From Nilaparvata lugens (lineage: Eukaryota > Arthropoda > Insecta > Hemiptera > Delphacidae), in NCBI RefSeq assembly GCF_014356525.2, contig NC_052505.1, forward strand, positions 52,022,970-52,086,969: a stretch of 64,000 nt of DNA, given 5' to 3'. How positions within the stretch are numbered: position 1 is the stretch's first letter; each line of letters opens with the position of its first letter. A program made the position numbers and the translations under genes. Of this stretch, positions 36,391 to 48,139 are shown piece by piece. A model generated the notes under the pieces. It saw nothing but the letters and a program-made list of their open reading frames with translations. It was not told the origin of the DNA and ran no database searches.

Positions 36391-36455
36391 ATAATTTATG
36401 CATGAGAATTTTCATTATACAGAGTTTTTACGAACTTCCTACTAATACTCTAGGG

Positions 36456-37808
36456 CATATTGCAGTAAGGACTGTACATCTGCAAAGTAAACAAGCTTTA
36501 TTTTCAATATCTCAATACTGGTATCTGGAGTATTGACCGCAATTAATAGTATTTCAAGTTTATTTATTTATTTACAATATCTCTTAGGAGACAACAGGTC
36601 GAAACCCACAACTGCCTCTTCAACTTGGATCATAATAATGTCAAAATACTATAAATTATTATAATATACAGAGTGTTTACGAACTCTCTACCAATACTCT
36701 ATGGCATTGTTCCTGGTTCCTGGGTGAAAAACATATCTAAATATCATATTTTAATTGTCCGGTAGTCTTTAGTTACTCACACAGCGGCCATTTTGCTTTT
36801 TTTCACTTATTTTTGTTTCTAAATAATGATTGAACATACAAAATCGAAACTTTGCACGATCATTTATAGGAACTAGACAAAGCTAAAATTATTATAATAT
36901 TTTTCATAGAACAAAATGGCGGCCATTTAAAATTTTGTTTCTTAAATAACTTTAATACCAAATATTCAAAGATTGGATCAATATCAATTGAGATATGGCA
37001 GCCTTAGTGGTTGGTGACCCACCTTTAGAAGATTATGTAACGATATTTTATTGTTTGAAATGAACTAAAATCACTTACAATTAACATGCAATGCAAATAG
37101 AGATTGTTGAATCATGGAGGCGACTCTATCAGCATGCTTTGATTCGCACTGCAACAAACTTTTAGTGGTCACCTATCACTAAGGCTGCCATATCTCAGTT
37201 AATATTGGTTCAATCTTTAAAAATCTGGTACCAATCGATAGGCAATTACATTTACTAAAAAACTTTATTCCTGTAAAGTTCTTGTAAAACCAACGGGTTT
37301 CTAAGTTATTTAAGAAACAGAATTTTAAATTTCCGCCATTTTGTCTTATGAATTTGAAAAATTATAATAATTGTTTTCTAGCTTTGTCTAGTTCCAATAA
37401 ATGATCGTGCAAAGTTTCAATTTCGTATGTTCAACCATTATTTAGAAAAAAAAATAAGTGAAAAAAAGCAAAATGGCCGCTGTGTGAGTAACTAAAGACT
37501 TCCGGACAATTGAAATATAATATTTAGATATGCTTTTTACCCAGGAACCTGGAACAATGCCATAGAGTATTGGTAGAGAGTTCGTAAACACCCTGTATAT
37601 TATAATAATTTATAGTATTTTGACATTATTATGATTCAAGTTGAAGAGGCAGTTGTGGGTTTCGACCTGTTGTCTCCTAAGAGATATTGTAAATAAATAA
37701 ATAAACTTGAAATACTATTAATTGCGGTCCATACTCCAGATACCCGTATTGAAATATTGAAAATAAAGCTAGTTTACTTTGCAGGTGTACAGTCCTTACT
37801 GCAATATG
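36456..37808. repeat. Long inverted repeat (palindrome), arms about 570-640 bp
   Basis: Left arm about 36456-37022, right arm about 37164-37808, spacer about 140 bases. Shared landmarks are ggagacaacaggtcgaaacc (36588 and inverted at 37654), gcggccattttgc, and the TATACAGAGTGT element start at 36666 paired with acaccctgtatat at 37590. The outermost parts of both arms include RT-derived sequence, so the duplication includes parts of two elements. Confidence 0.85.
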
Positions 37809-37998
37809 GATTAGTGGTTTGGGGGGAACATTCAACTCTCATCTATTATCTCCATTTGTAATGCAAGAAATGATTATAAAAACAACACTAAATAGACCCA
37901 TAATATACCCTTCTATTCAAGCCTTCAATGAAATCAAAGTGATGACAATCCGCCAACTGTTTGTCTTAAACGTTTTTAAATACTTTAAATACGTGTAA
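37782..37998 (+). pseudogene. C-terminal fragment of a non-LTR RT
   Basis: VQSLLQYGLVVWGEHS, then after a one-base shift LQEMIIKTTLNRPIIYPS and TIRQLFVLNVFKYFK. These are the YGxxVWG and xIRQLFxLN blocks of Jockey-superfamily RT tails. It overlaps the end of the right palindrome arm. Confidence 0.7.
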
Positions 37999-37999
37999 T

Positions 38000-40220
38000 A
38001 AAAATATATTTTATTAAATAAATAATGAATATCAACGAACCAGATACAATATAAATAAATATAAATGTTATGACTCACATCTGACAATAATCCATGAGCA
38101 GGTTATTTATGTAGCAACAAAAATAATTAATAAATTTCCTACAGATCTCATTGAATTTCCTTATACCAAAACTGTCCTAAATAACATAAGAGATTGGATT
38201 TGCCAGAATTTGGATTTTCCAATTTGAATATTTTGTGATTTTTTTTCATATATAAGAATTACGATTTGCCAGAATTTTTATTACAATTTAAACATTTTTT
38301 TCATACAAGAATTACGATTTTCCCTCATCCTATTACCCACGTAATGTTTCCCATAAACCCTTCAAACAATGTATATATGAATAAGAAAGAGAGTAGGCCT
38401 ACTATAGTAATATTATAGTATAAGATATTAGAGAGAAATTTTCATTTTTCATCTTATCTTTTCTCCTACTCCCACTGGCGAACAGAGTCATCTTATGCAA
38501 GTGTTTTTTTTTTCACTTACCATCTATTATAATTTTATTTTAATTGTATTGTCATGCTGAACTTCATTTGATTTCTTTATAATTGCATTGATATGTCAAA
38601 TCAATCAATGATAATCGGGTGAACTTTCATGGGAAATTCGAATTATAACAGACGAATGAGAATTTGAAAAAAATGACAATTTAGATTGAAAAAAACAACA
38701 GAAAACCGACTTTCATTAGCCCATTATTTCTATTTTCCTCTCTCAATAGATAAATAGAAAGCATTGTAGACTATATGTGTACTTATAGCTTTTCACAAGA
38801 AAATGCAAATAAAACGATTGTTTCAAATAATCCTCAAAAGGAGTTTTCCTCGAGAACATTGAACACACTAAAAATTTATAAGGAAAAATGTATACTGATG
38901 CGCTTCAAATTTGACATCATTCAAGATAGATTAGTATTTGAGAGAAAAAAATAAAATGGCATTGAGCTCAAATTTCACTCTAGCCTAATACTAGTTGATT
39001 GTTTCAATACTAGCTTAATAATATAAGTTGATTGTTTCAGAATTACATTGAAATTATTTTGACGAATTGTTAGCCATTATACGAAATTTAATGATAGCCT
39101 ATTATACCTGCACTATATACTCATTAAGGAGTCAATTTTATCTAAAATGAAAATATGAATGAAATAAATTGTGAAATGGAATTCTGCAAGTATTTGAATA
39201 GAGTGATGACATTCAACAATCAAGTTTATAAAATAATACATACCATATGAGTCAACTATAAAAAAACTGGAAAGCTCAGAAATTTTCATAATAGAATTTT
39301 GACTGAATATAAATAGTACAATTATAAATAGTACATTCTCTAGAAACGTTTATTCTTGAAAAAAGACCTTCATCAAACTGACTGACTCAGATAACAGGAA
39401 TTTACAACTAAGATAAGTTAATAGAACCGTCAATCATCCGTACTGCAAACATGCTTCAAGAAATGTGATGCAATCTGATATATACAGAAATGCAATGTTG
39501 ATTGCAGATGCAATCAACATTGCATTTCTGTATAATTATATCAGTTTAGCAAACCACGTTTTTAAAAGCAGCAAAACATAAAAAGGCAAAATAGAATAAG
39601 TAATGCTGTTTACAGGAAAGCATAGATAATTATAAACACAACTTCTACTATAATTTAATAGATAATTATAATAAAAAAGTCATGCTCTAATCACAAAGTG
39701 TAATGATTGGAATAAGAGTGTTATGGAAGTGCTATTGTAACTTACATTTATGATTTACGACAGATCAAACTGGTAACTATATTCAAAATTCCTCGATAAT
39801 TGATGGCTGTTGTCCTCGTCGATAAATTTATTGAAGAGAGCTTTTTCATGTTCTGGAATATATAAAGTAATTATAATTTTTTAGATATTCTCGAGATAAT
39901 ATGTAGGTTTTTTAAATTCTATTTAGGGTAGTCTTGGTATTTTTTCTTACTCAAATTGAACAAGTATAGTCCTAATTAATTTATTACAAATGACTGAGCT
40001 GCATATATGAAATGTTTGTAAACTATCAAGAGATGCAGAAAGTATAGGTATTCTATTAGGAAGACCTAGGTAATTCCTAATCGCTTACCTATTCTATTTT
40101 GTTTCTATTTAGTCATTTTGACCAAATGTTATATTTATAGAAAGCATGTCTGATGGAGTACTAATTGGATACAATTGGTAAACTAAATTAGTGATTGGAT
40201 AGTCTTGTAAACTACCAACT
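38000..40220. other. Gene-free AT-rich stretch
   Basis: No coding signal. The only structured item is the perfect hairpin at 39481-39534. Confidence 0.5.
39481..39534. repeat. Perfect 26-bp hairpin with a 2-base loop
   Basis: Left half 39481-39506 begins TATACAGAAATGC. Right half 39509-39534 is its exact reverse complement. The loop is GA. Outside it, ctgata/tatcag could add six pairs after a 4-base bulge. The loop is too short for a normal miRNA precursor. Confidence 0.95.
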
Positions 40221-40227
40221 AGTGTAA

Positions 40228-41454
40228 ACTACAGTAACTATATTACCCACAGTATGGCCATTGGAATTTTTTTCACGCCGCCGCCATGAAGATTCCAAAA
40301 ATTTGAATTTTTCAATTGAGCTTATATGGGATTATAAGTAAAATCGCTTGCTTCTACTTATTAAAGTATATTTTTGTAATTATTAACTTCGATATAATTT
40401 CTTTCGTGTTTTTTTTATATTCCCAATATAGTTTTGGAAGTTGAAATAGTAAATCGTAGATAATAGCGAGTAAAAATGAAAGGAAGGTAACGTAACCTGA
40501 AAGCTGAATTTCCAAAAAAAAATACCATAAAACTTTGGTATTGTAATAAATTTTGTTCCATTGACAAATAATAAAGTTCTCATATCTATTTGTAGAAGAA
40601 GCATGATGGAATTCTCATCACAATAGATTTCATAACATTTAAATAGCTTAGTTTGTCTTATTCAGCCAATAAGTCTGACGAAAATATTGTAAAGCACAAC
40701 ATTGAATATAAACTCTGGAAGAGCCAATTATTCTAGCCATAGTACTACTTGAGAAATTTAATAAACATGCAAGAAATTGAAAAATAGCACACATAACCAT
40801 TATTGTTTATATTTAGTGATATTTCTAATCTTAACCACTGCTCGTGGTAATGCAATTCGAAAATCATATCAATAGCTATTGTATCAACATGTTATGGGTA
40901 GGGTACTCAGTACTGAAGAGAATCAGAGAAGTCAAGACGTCTTTAATCAGCACTTAATCATGGTTGAATATTTCATAAAATGTTATATTCAATTGAGCCA
41001 CAAAAAATATTTTGAAATTGGATTATTTGGATTATTCGATCCAATAAATGGGATGAGGAAATACACAAAATTGGAATTTATCTTTCTACATATTTATATA
41101 GATCACTGGTTCCCAATATGTTGTCCGCGAAAGCTCTAGAAGTGGTCCGCGAGTAGTCCGAGGGAAGGAAAATTGATGTTTTAAGCTTTATTAGTGTTTT
41201 TTAAAGTTATCTTTTTTGTCTATATTAAAGTATAATCAATTTCTCTTCGAAAATGATATATCAAACTCATCTTAAGTTCATAATATGTTTCCAATCGGTA
41301 AAATAAGTGATAAGTTCCAAATGTCTAATGCTATAAGATAGGACTTGAAAGTTTGTTTGGAATCTTAATGGCGGATTTGTACCATGTGACCGAGCTAACC
41401 AATCAGAAGCGTGACAGTCAATGGCCATACTGTGGGTAATATAGTTACTGTAGT
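40228..41454. mobile_element. Candidate DNA element bounded by 36-bp inverted repeats
   Basis: 40228-40263 and 41419-41454 are near-identical inverted copies (actacagtaactatattacc ... ggccattg). About 1.15 kb lies between them, with no transposase. It includes a hAT-like terminal sequence at 41103-41165. Confidence 0.5.
41103..41165 (+). mobile_element. hAT-like terminal sequence
   Basis: Reads cactggttcccaatatg, then two tggtccgcga / tgtccgcga blocks. Animal hAT elements commonly begin CAGTGGTTCYCAA followed by GGTCCGCG (recalled). No second end was seen. Confidence 0.4.
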
Positions 41455-41820
41455 GTAAACAAGACATACGTTTTTGAATGTTTTTCAAATTATAATTCTT
41501 TATTTGCCATAAATGAAAATAAAACAATGCAAATGAAAAGAAAAACAATTCAAATAAACAATACACTATCATTCAAAATTCAAATAAATGATAAATAATA
41601 ATTTTCAACAACTTATACATGGAATACAAGTATTTTTTGATTGATTGATGATTTATAAAAAGCTGAATGCTTCTATAGTTACATTTAGGGACCAGTCACA
41701 TAGAGAACGCTTTGCGATCCTATAAGTATTTATAGGGTCGATGTCAAACGAGGCAAACGACATAAGAGTCCTGCGTCAGTCGAGACCAGCGACGGTAGAG
41801 ACCTGCGACACTCGAGGCCA

Positions 41821-42190
41821 GCGACGGTAGAGGACTCCTGAAAAAGAGGCCTCAAATGTCGCCTGCGTTAGGCGACAGTTGAGGCCTCTCTAATTTTTGT
41901 ACAGCCCCGACAGTCGAGACCTGCGACGGTAGAGGACTCCTGAAAAAGAGGCCTCAAATGTCGCCTGCGTTAGGCGACAGTTGAGGCCTCTCTAATTTTT
42001 GTACAGCCCCGACAGTCGAGACCTGCGACGGTAGAGGACTCCTGAAAAAAAGGCCTCAAATGTCGCCTGCGTTAGGCGACAGTTGAGGCCTCTCTAATTT
42101 TTGTACAGCCCCGACAGTCGAGACCTGCGACGGTAGAGGACTCCTGAAAAAGAGGCCTCAACTGTCGCCTGCGCTAGGCTCTCCAGAATG
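41821..42190 (+). repeat. 102-bp GC-rich tandem repeat with a strong hairpin per unit
   Basis: Units start (gcgacggtag) at 41821, 41923, 42025 and 42127, exactly 102 bases apart and nearly identical. The last is cut at about 42190. Degenerate half-units precede from 41760. Each unit contains an inverted repeat: gaggcctcaa, tgtcgcct, gcgtt loop, aggcgaca, then ttgaggcctc. The minus open frame across it survives only because 102 is divisible by three. Confidence 0.95.
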
Positions 42191-42399
42191 GCAGACAGCA
42201 CCAAAAGAATTATCATGTAATTAGTACGGATTAACCAGCAATTGAATAATATATTATAACCCATTATTCCTTCCATCTTATGAATAAGTATTGCAACTCC
42301 ACAACTGTAAATATACCTTAGTTGCTTCTTCATAAGAAACGAAATTTTCAAACTCGTGAATACCTTTTGATACTTGGATGTCAAATTATCAGTACATTA

Positions 42400-42890
42400 T
42401 AGATTGTAGGATATTATTCTACAAATCAATATCCTGTTTCAAATCAATAACTTTTATTAATTTCACACATTCACATTTTACATTCTCTTGATCTATACAT
42501 TGAGCTTTTCTCGTAAAAACTAAATTGTTCATCATGATTACTTTCATATGATGATAACATCATACGTCAAAATAGAATAACCATCGCTACAATCTCATAT
42601 CCTACACTCGGCCATTCTGACAAATTGGCTTGCCCTCAAGCCATAAAATAAAAAAAAATGAAAAGGATTACAAACATAAACAAAACATGGAAAATGAAAC
42701 AAACATAAACAAAACACACAAGATGAAACGAATGTGAATAAAACATAACACTGCATTACACGCAACACAGCTTGATAAGACTAACTTTCTTTTCTGTTGG
42801 GGTACTTTGAATTGCTTTTTCATTAATTTTCTTCTCTTTGTTGAGTATGCATCAACTCATACATATTCTTCATTCTATAATTATTCTTAT
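42400..42890. other. Stretch without recognised features
   Basis: AT-rich. It has several near-repeats of acataaacaaaac around 42670-42720 and no coding signal. Confidence 0.45.
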
Positions 42891-42897
42891 CAATTTA

Positions 42898-43425
42898 ACT
42901 TTTTCCAATACTAGCCAATATTTCATTTTCATTTCTTTCTAAATTCATACCTTGACTTTCTTCCATTTCCACATCTTTCTCATCTCTCCTCATTTTTTGT
43001 ACATTCTTATTCCGTTCTCCAAGTTCTTCCTTAATTTCATAATTTGATTCAATTCCATTTTCCTCTCCACTATTCCATCTAAGTTCCCTTTTCCCCTCAT
43101 CGTCACCCTCTTCCTTCCTCTTTTCACCATTTCCAATGAGCAGATGATTGTGGGCTACAGTTTTCAAACTGACATAACCATTAATACTTTCAAGTTTTTG
43201 ATCATCAATTTTCAATAATTCTCCACTGCAAGGTTTTGACAAGTTATGATTACAAGGAATCAGATCAAATGCTTGTAAATTTTTAGATTGATTTCGGTAT
43301 TCAAATCTAGGTTTTGAAAAATGTTCCAACTTACCATGGTTAGAAATCAACTCCGCGTCAAGACTAACTTCTTGATTGTGATTATAGTTACCACAAACTC
43401 TGTTTCGAATTCTATGATACCAAAA
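42898..43425 (-). CDS. Unidentified charged open frame
   Basis: The frame is open from about 43425 (first ATG 43350) to a stop at 42898. It reads RFWYHRIRNRVCGNYNHNQE, then DLIPCNHNLSKPCSG, then a long acidic/basic low-complexity tail (KRKEEGDDEGKRE and similar). I do not recognise it. It could be the linker of an LTR element polyprotein, an exon, or chance: a strong donor-like CATGGTAAGT sits at the first ATG. The low-complexity tail explains some of the open length. Confidence 0.2.
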
Positions 43426-43804
43426 GCGATTCTATGCAGAATTCTACGAATTCTATGAAAATGAAGATGATGCATGATAAACAATCAACAATGAAGATGA
43501 TGCATGATAATGATTATAAGAGTTAAGTGTATGGAATTATAATGAAGCGGAATAGGTTGGAACGGTATTGATAGTATTTTTGGATAGATTCAACTGCACT
43601 TAACCATTTGAACACATCTCAGTTCTTCCCAGTTCTTTGAGTCTATAATAATTACATTGATGTTGTCAGTTAGCAGAATAAATTCATTTGTATTGATATT
43701 GTGCAGTCTTCAAGTTCACCATGTCTGCTCATATTTCGAGAAGAGAAACGTTACCTGAGTCGTCGTGACATTAGCTCAGATAATAATATAAATCCTTGAT
43801 CCTG

Positions 43805-44135
43805 TTAGTTAGGCACATTTTCAATGTCTGAGTTGATGTACAGTAAAAATACATGTCTACCTATCTGGATCATGAATTTTAATTTCAATAGTCTAAAAGC
43901 GTTTAACCGTCGTCATTGCGATTATAGGGAATGTAAAATCTGTTTTTTAGAATGGGTTTATAAATGTTCATATTGATGGGAATTCATATTCATCAATGAT
44001 AAATTCATCATTCTTTGAAATTGAAATTCATGATCCAGATAGAGTAGACTGTACTGTATCTGTTAATATTACTGTATAGAGTAATATTTGTACTGTACAT
44101 CAACTCAGACATTGAAAATGTGTCTAACTAACCTG
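43805..44135. repeat. Inverted repeat, arms about 85-120 bp
   Basis: Left arm (about 43805-43890) and right arm (about 44015-44135) share ttttcaatgtctgagttgat and ctggatcatgaattt in opposite orientation. Confidence 0.7.
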
Positions 44136-44389
44136 GGGAATTCCCGAGGCATCTAACAAAAACGAGATGTGTAGAAGCAGTGAAGCTAGACAATAGAAGG
44201 GTTTCGGTGACACTTCTCCAGGTAGAAATAACAAGTCAGGAATGCTATTCTGTACCATCAGTTTACAATGACCCAGAAAAAGAAAGAAATTTCTTGGAAA
44301 ATAATATCCTCATTGTCTTTAATTTGTCATGTAGTGGAACTGTAAATAACTTCCATGAACCCCCAAGAAAATAAGTGGGAGATCCAAAT

Positions 44390-44570
44390 TTAACTGGTTT
44401 TTAAGAAGGATATGCAAAAATTAAATATAACAGAGGCAGATTTACTAATCAGAGCAGGGCTACGGAATCAGCTCAAAGTTGATGTTTTCCCAGAAGAACC
44501 CAGAATTGAAACTTGGTCGTTAGAAAGACGAATCGCTCAGAGTGCGAGGATGAAAGAGTATTGGAGGTGA
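44390..44570 (+). pseudogene. Possible RT-tail fragment
   Basis: In mixed frames: GRSKFNWF, then KKDMQKLNITEADLLIRAGL and WSLERRIAQSARMKEYWR. The GRxKxxW..D..KLNI..A..R pattern resembles the extreme C-terminus of RTE-type ORFs. Short and shifted, so the assignment is weak. Confidence 0.35.
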
Positions 44571-44984
44571 AAGCGGGAGACCAACGTAAATAATAATAAT
44601 AATGTTAGCGTTTATGATAATGATTAATGGTGAATTACTGTGGTCCTTAAGAGGCCTATACAAAATAGATGAATGAATAGTGTTGTACATTTCTTTCTTT
44701 CTCATTGTTAGTCTAGAGTTTAGGGTTGCAGCTGTCGCGTAATCATTTTTGTAGCATCATGATCGTTGGATCATAATTTATTATTCATAATATCAACGAT
44801 ACAATCAATGCTAGCTTCAATTAGCTGAATATCTTCTGAAATGAGGATATTCTTTTTTACAGTACAATTTGAAAAATGAATGAACGTTTTGAAGATGAAA
44901 TGCAATTTGTATTCGATACTACAATATTTTTCTATATCTACTTAAATCGGCCAAGTTTAAACCGTTCATGATCGTTAGAAAAGG

Positions 44985-46735
44985 TTATCATGGATATAAT
45001 AAATATTTTCACTAACACTCCACTGGAATCAAGTCCATCACTTTGCTCTTCCTTACATTGAGAACCATTCCTTTTTCTTTCAGTTCTTCTGACCACAGCT
45101 TGCTGGAGTTTTTCTGAAGACTCAGAGATCAGGACAATATCGTCAGCATATAGGAGGGCTCTTGTACCAATTGGCCTCATATTCCAATATCCTACTACCA
45201 TGTTCTGTGTTCTCCTCTTGCATACCTTGTGTATATCATCCATCACTAAGATGAATAGAAGAGGACTGAGGCTGTCTCCCTGTTTCACACCCTTCTCCAT
45301 TTGGAATGCTCATGATACATCTCCTCCAATTCGTACTTTGGCTGACATTCCTTCATTTACACTTCTGATGGCTTTCACAAGTTTGGAAGGTACTCTTCTA
45401 TTACTTAACACCTTCCATATCCATTTCCTTGGAATTGTGTCGAATGCAGCCCTCAGATCCAGAAAAGCCAAGTAAGCATTCTCCCCTCTCTCAATGAATT
45501 TCGAGCATATATTTCGGAGAGAGGAAATATGTTCCTGGGTCTGCCTACCTGGTCTGAACGCCGCTTGTTCCTCTTCCATATCCTGTTCCACCACCCTGCG
45601 TAAGCGTTTCTCCAGAATGACTGTGTAAAGCTTCATACCCAGCTGGGACAAACATACAGGTCTATAGTTTTCACAGTCTAAAGTGCAGCCTTTTTGTGGA
45701 GAGGTATGATAATGTTTTCCTTCCATTGTGAAGGAACTCTTTCTTGCTGCCATATTAAATTCAACAAAATCAGCAGTTTCCCTGTCAGTATATCCCCTCC
45801 CCATTTCATCAATTCTGGAGCAATCCCATCGCCCCCTGCTGCCTTACCAACCTTCATTTTCTTCAGATTCTTCAATCTCATATCTGGTAATCCCCTCAAT
45901 TTCGTCTAGCATAGGCATATCTTCATTCTGATCATTTTCTTCATCCATATGCTCATTATTCTCCCGGAATTAAACTTCATAGAATCCTCTCCATCTCTCC
46001 AATACTTCATCCATCTGTAACACCAATCTTCCATCCTCATTCACTATTGTTCTTACATTCTTTCCAAACTTTCCTCAGGTGTTTTACTGTTTTCCAGAAG
46101 GCTCGGCCATTATCCTGTCCATGTTGGTCCTGTAGATCTCTACCAAAATCTTCCCATGCCTGTATCTTTGCCAATTTTACACTTATTTAGCATCATTCCG
46201 TTTCTCCACATACGTTCTGAAATCTTCCTGCCTCTTATAGATCATATATTTCTTATATGCTTTTTTCTTCTCTTTAACCTTTCTCTTCACTTCTTCTGAC
46301 CACCACCTTATCCTCTTTTTAAAATTTCCAACTTTCCTCTCACCACATACCTCCTTGGCAGCTCCAGTCACGGCTTCTTTCAAGTCACTCCAGAATTTAT
46401 CCACATTGGTGTATCTTTCTTCCTGGGTTTGCCAGTTCTCTATACGGGCTGAGAGCTCTGTCTGGCACCTTTCTCTATTCTCCCTGGATCTTAATTCTTC
46501 GTGCTTGATTCTCATGTATGCCTTTTGCCTGCCGTCCTTTCTCTCTACAAAGCCTGTGTCTGCCACTAGAAGCCTATGATCAGTATCCAGCTCAGCTCCT
46601 CTGATCACCTTGACATCCATCACAGCATACCTAAGATCTCCTTGATACAATATATAATCAATCATACTTTCTGCTTCTCGACATTCTCCTACAAATGTGA
46701 TTTTATGATTTTTTTGTGAATGAACCAAGTATTTC
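44985..46735 (-). pseudogene. RTE-type non-LTR element, antisense, truncated and frameshifted
   Basis: 46728-46183 encodes the end of the endonuclease (SMIDYILYQGDLRYAVMDVK, ELDTDHRLLVADT) and the linker. 46180-45900 continues with stops (AWEDFGRDLQDQHGQD, FWKTVKHLRK). 45899-45678 gives KKMKVGKAAGGDGIAPELMK and WKENIIIPLHKK. 45770-45310 gives NYRPVCLSQLGMKLY, AAFRPGRQTQEHI and LAFLDLRAAFDTIPR. 45300-44990 gives GVKQGDSLSPLLFILVMDDI and the catalytic LLYADDIVL. RT motif order and GKAxGxDGI/PLFxxxLD-type blocks point to the RTE clade. Missing: endonuclease N-terminus and C-terminal tail. At least four frame breaks. Confidence 0.9.
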
Positions 46736-46954
46736 CAATATCAAATAACTATATTAGACTGAAATACAATCTCATAATATCCTAACAAAGTATCTAATTG
46801 AGAAAAGACTGAATATCTATCAATTCTGATGAAAATAACCATTTTTGTAACCCTACACTACATAATCAAAGAAAACTCGTGATTGAATCGAGTCTGAAAG
46901 TCTCTTTTGACTGTTTGACGGAAGGAAGAAAGCTCAAATGAAAAATGCAGAAGA

Positions 46955-47059
46955 GCGAAGCGAGCCTGCTAATCTTATTTTTGGATCTAGCGAAAAATAA
47001 GATGGGGCGGAGCCCCCTGGATAGACGGATAAGGCAAGCAAAGCGAGCCTGCCAGCTAG
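46955..47059 (+). mobile_element. Helitron-like 3' terminus (third copy)
   Basis: Ends ggcaagcaaagcgagcc, cctgccag-type spacer, CTAG followed by T at 47060. The stem is imperfect. Nearby gcggagccccc and a second gagcgaagcgagcc motif are typical of a common insect repeat end. Confidence 0.35.
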
Positions 47060-47273
47060 TTGACAATAAAAACAAAGCGACATGATTTAAAGGCAGCTTA
47101 CACCGAACACAATCGATATTAATTTGGACGTTCGGCAGAGTTCACTTCACACCAATAGCGTCCTTCTGTGGATTAATGAAATGATATTCTCTCTACGTTC
47201 TCATTTTCCTCTCCAACTTCGCAAACAGCTTAAGGGATGACAATAATGATTTAGTTCTGTTGTATTTTGTAAG

Positions 47274-48133
47274 TATAGTTTGTGTAAAATAAGTTGAGAC
47301 TTGGCCCTCCATCCGAAGAAATTACATGGTTGCCAATTCGTGTAAAATTGCAACTTTCTCCAATTCCCAATTCAATGTCAGAATTTGATGTAGAATATCA
47401 TCCCCGATATCCTAGTAGAGCTAGAAAAGATCCAGGTTTGAAGGATTAGAAGGAAATTACCTTTTATGATAAAATTGGAAACATCGCGAAAATTTGTTTT
47501 TCTTTTGAATATCACTTCTTTCAGAATCATGGAGCGTCGTAATACGTAATAATTTTGTATCAAATTAACGGGGAGAATGTCTCCTTTCTATTGGTGTCTG
47601 GATAATTTTTATCCGACCTGTATTTATTTTTTCAAATAATGTTTATGTTCGTCAATTTCGAGACATTTCGAGCAGAAAACATGAAATTTTCGACATTCTA
47701 GAAACTATTTTGTTTCAAAAGATAAGTAGGTGGTGAAAGCGAGAGTTTCTCAGAAATAATTGACATTAATTGGAAAAATAACTACAGGTCGGATAAAAAT
47801 TATCCAGACACCAATAGATAGGAGACATTCTCCCCGTTAATTTGATACCAAATTATTATGTATTACGACACCCCATGATTCTGAGAGAAGTGATATTCAA
47901 AAGAAAAACAAATTTTCGCGATGGTTCCAATTTTATCATACAAATAAAATTTCCTTTTGATCCTTCAACCCTGAAACTTTTCTAGCACTACTAGGATATC
48001 AGGGATGATATTCTACATCCAATTCTGACGTTGAATTGGAAATTTGAGAAAGTTGCAATTTTACACGATTTGGCAACCCTGTAATTTCTTGGGATGGATG
48101 GCCAAGTCTCAATTTTATTTTACATAAACTATA
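47274..48133. mobile_element. Palindromic element, arms about 367 bp
   Basis: Arms 47274-47640 and 47766-48133 match almost throughout (tatagtttgtgtaaaataag at the left end, complement at the right; gacctgta near the axis), with a 125-base spacer. The ends are tatagtt/aactata. No protein. Confidence 0.85.
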
Positions 48134-48139
48134 ATCGAA

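Noticed and set aside
39481..39534. miRNA precursor
   Set aside because: Perfect pairing and a 2-base loop do not fit a Drosha/Dicer substrate with a normal terminal loop.
41821..42190. CRISPR array
   Set aside because: Units are contiguous 102-bp tandem repeats with no variable spacers, in eukaryotic DNA.
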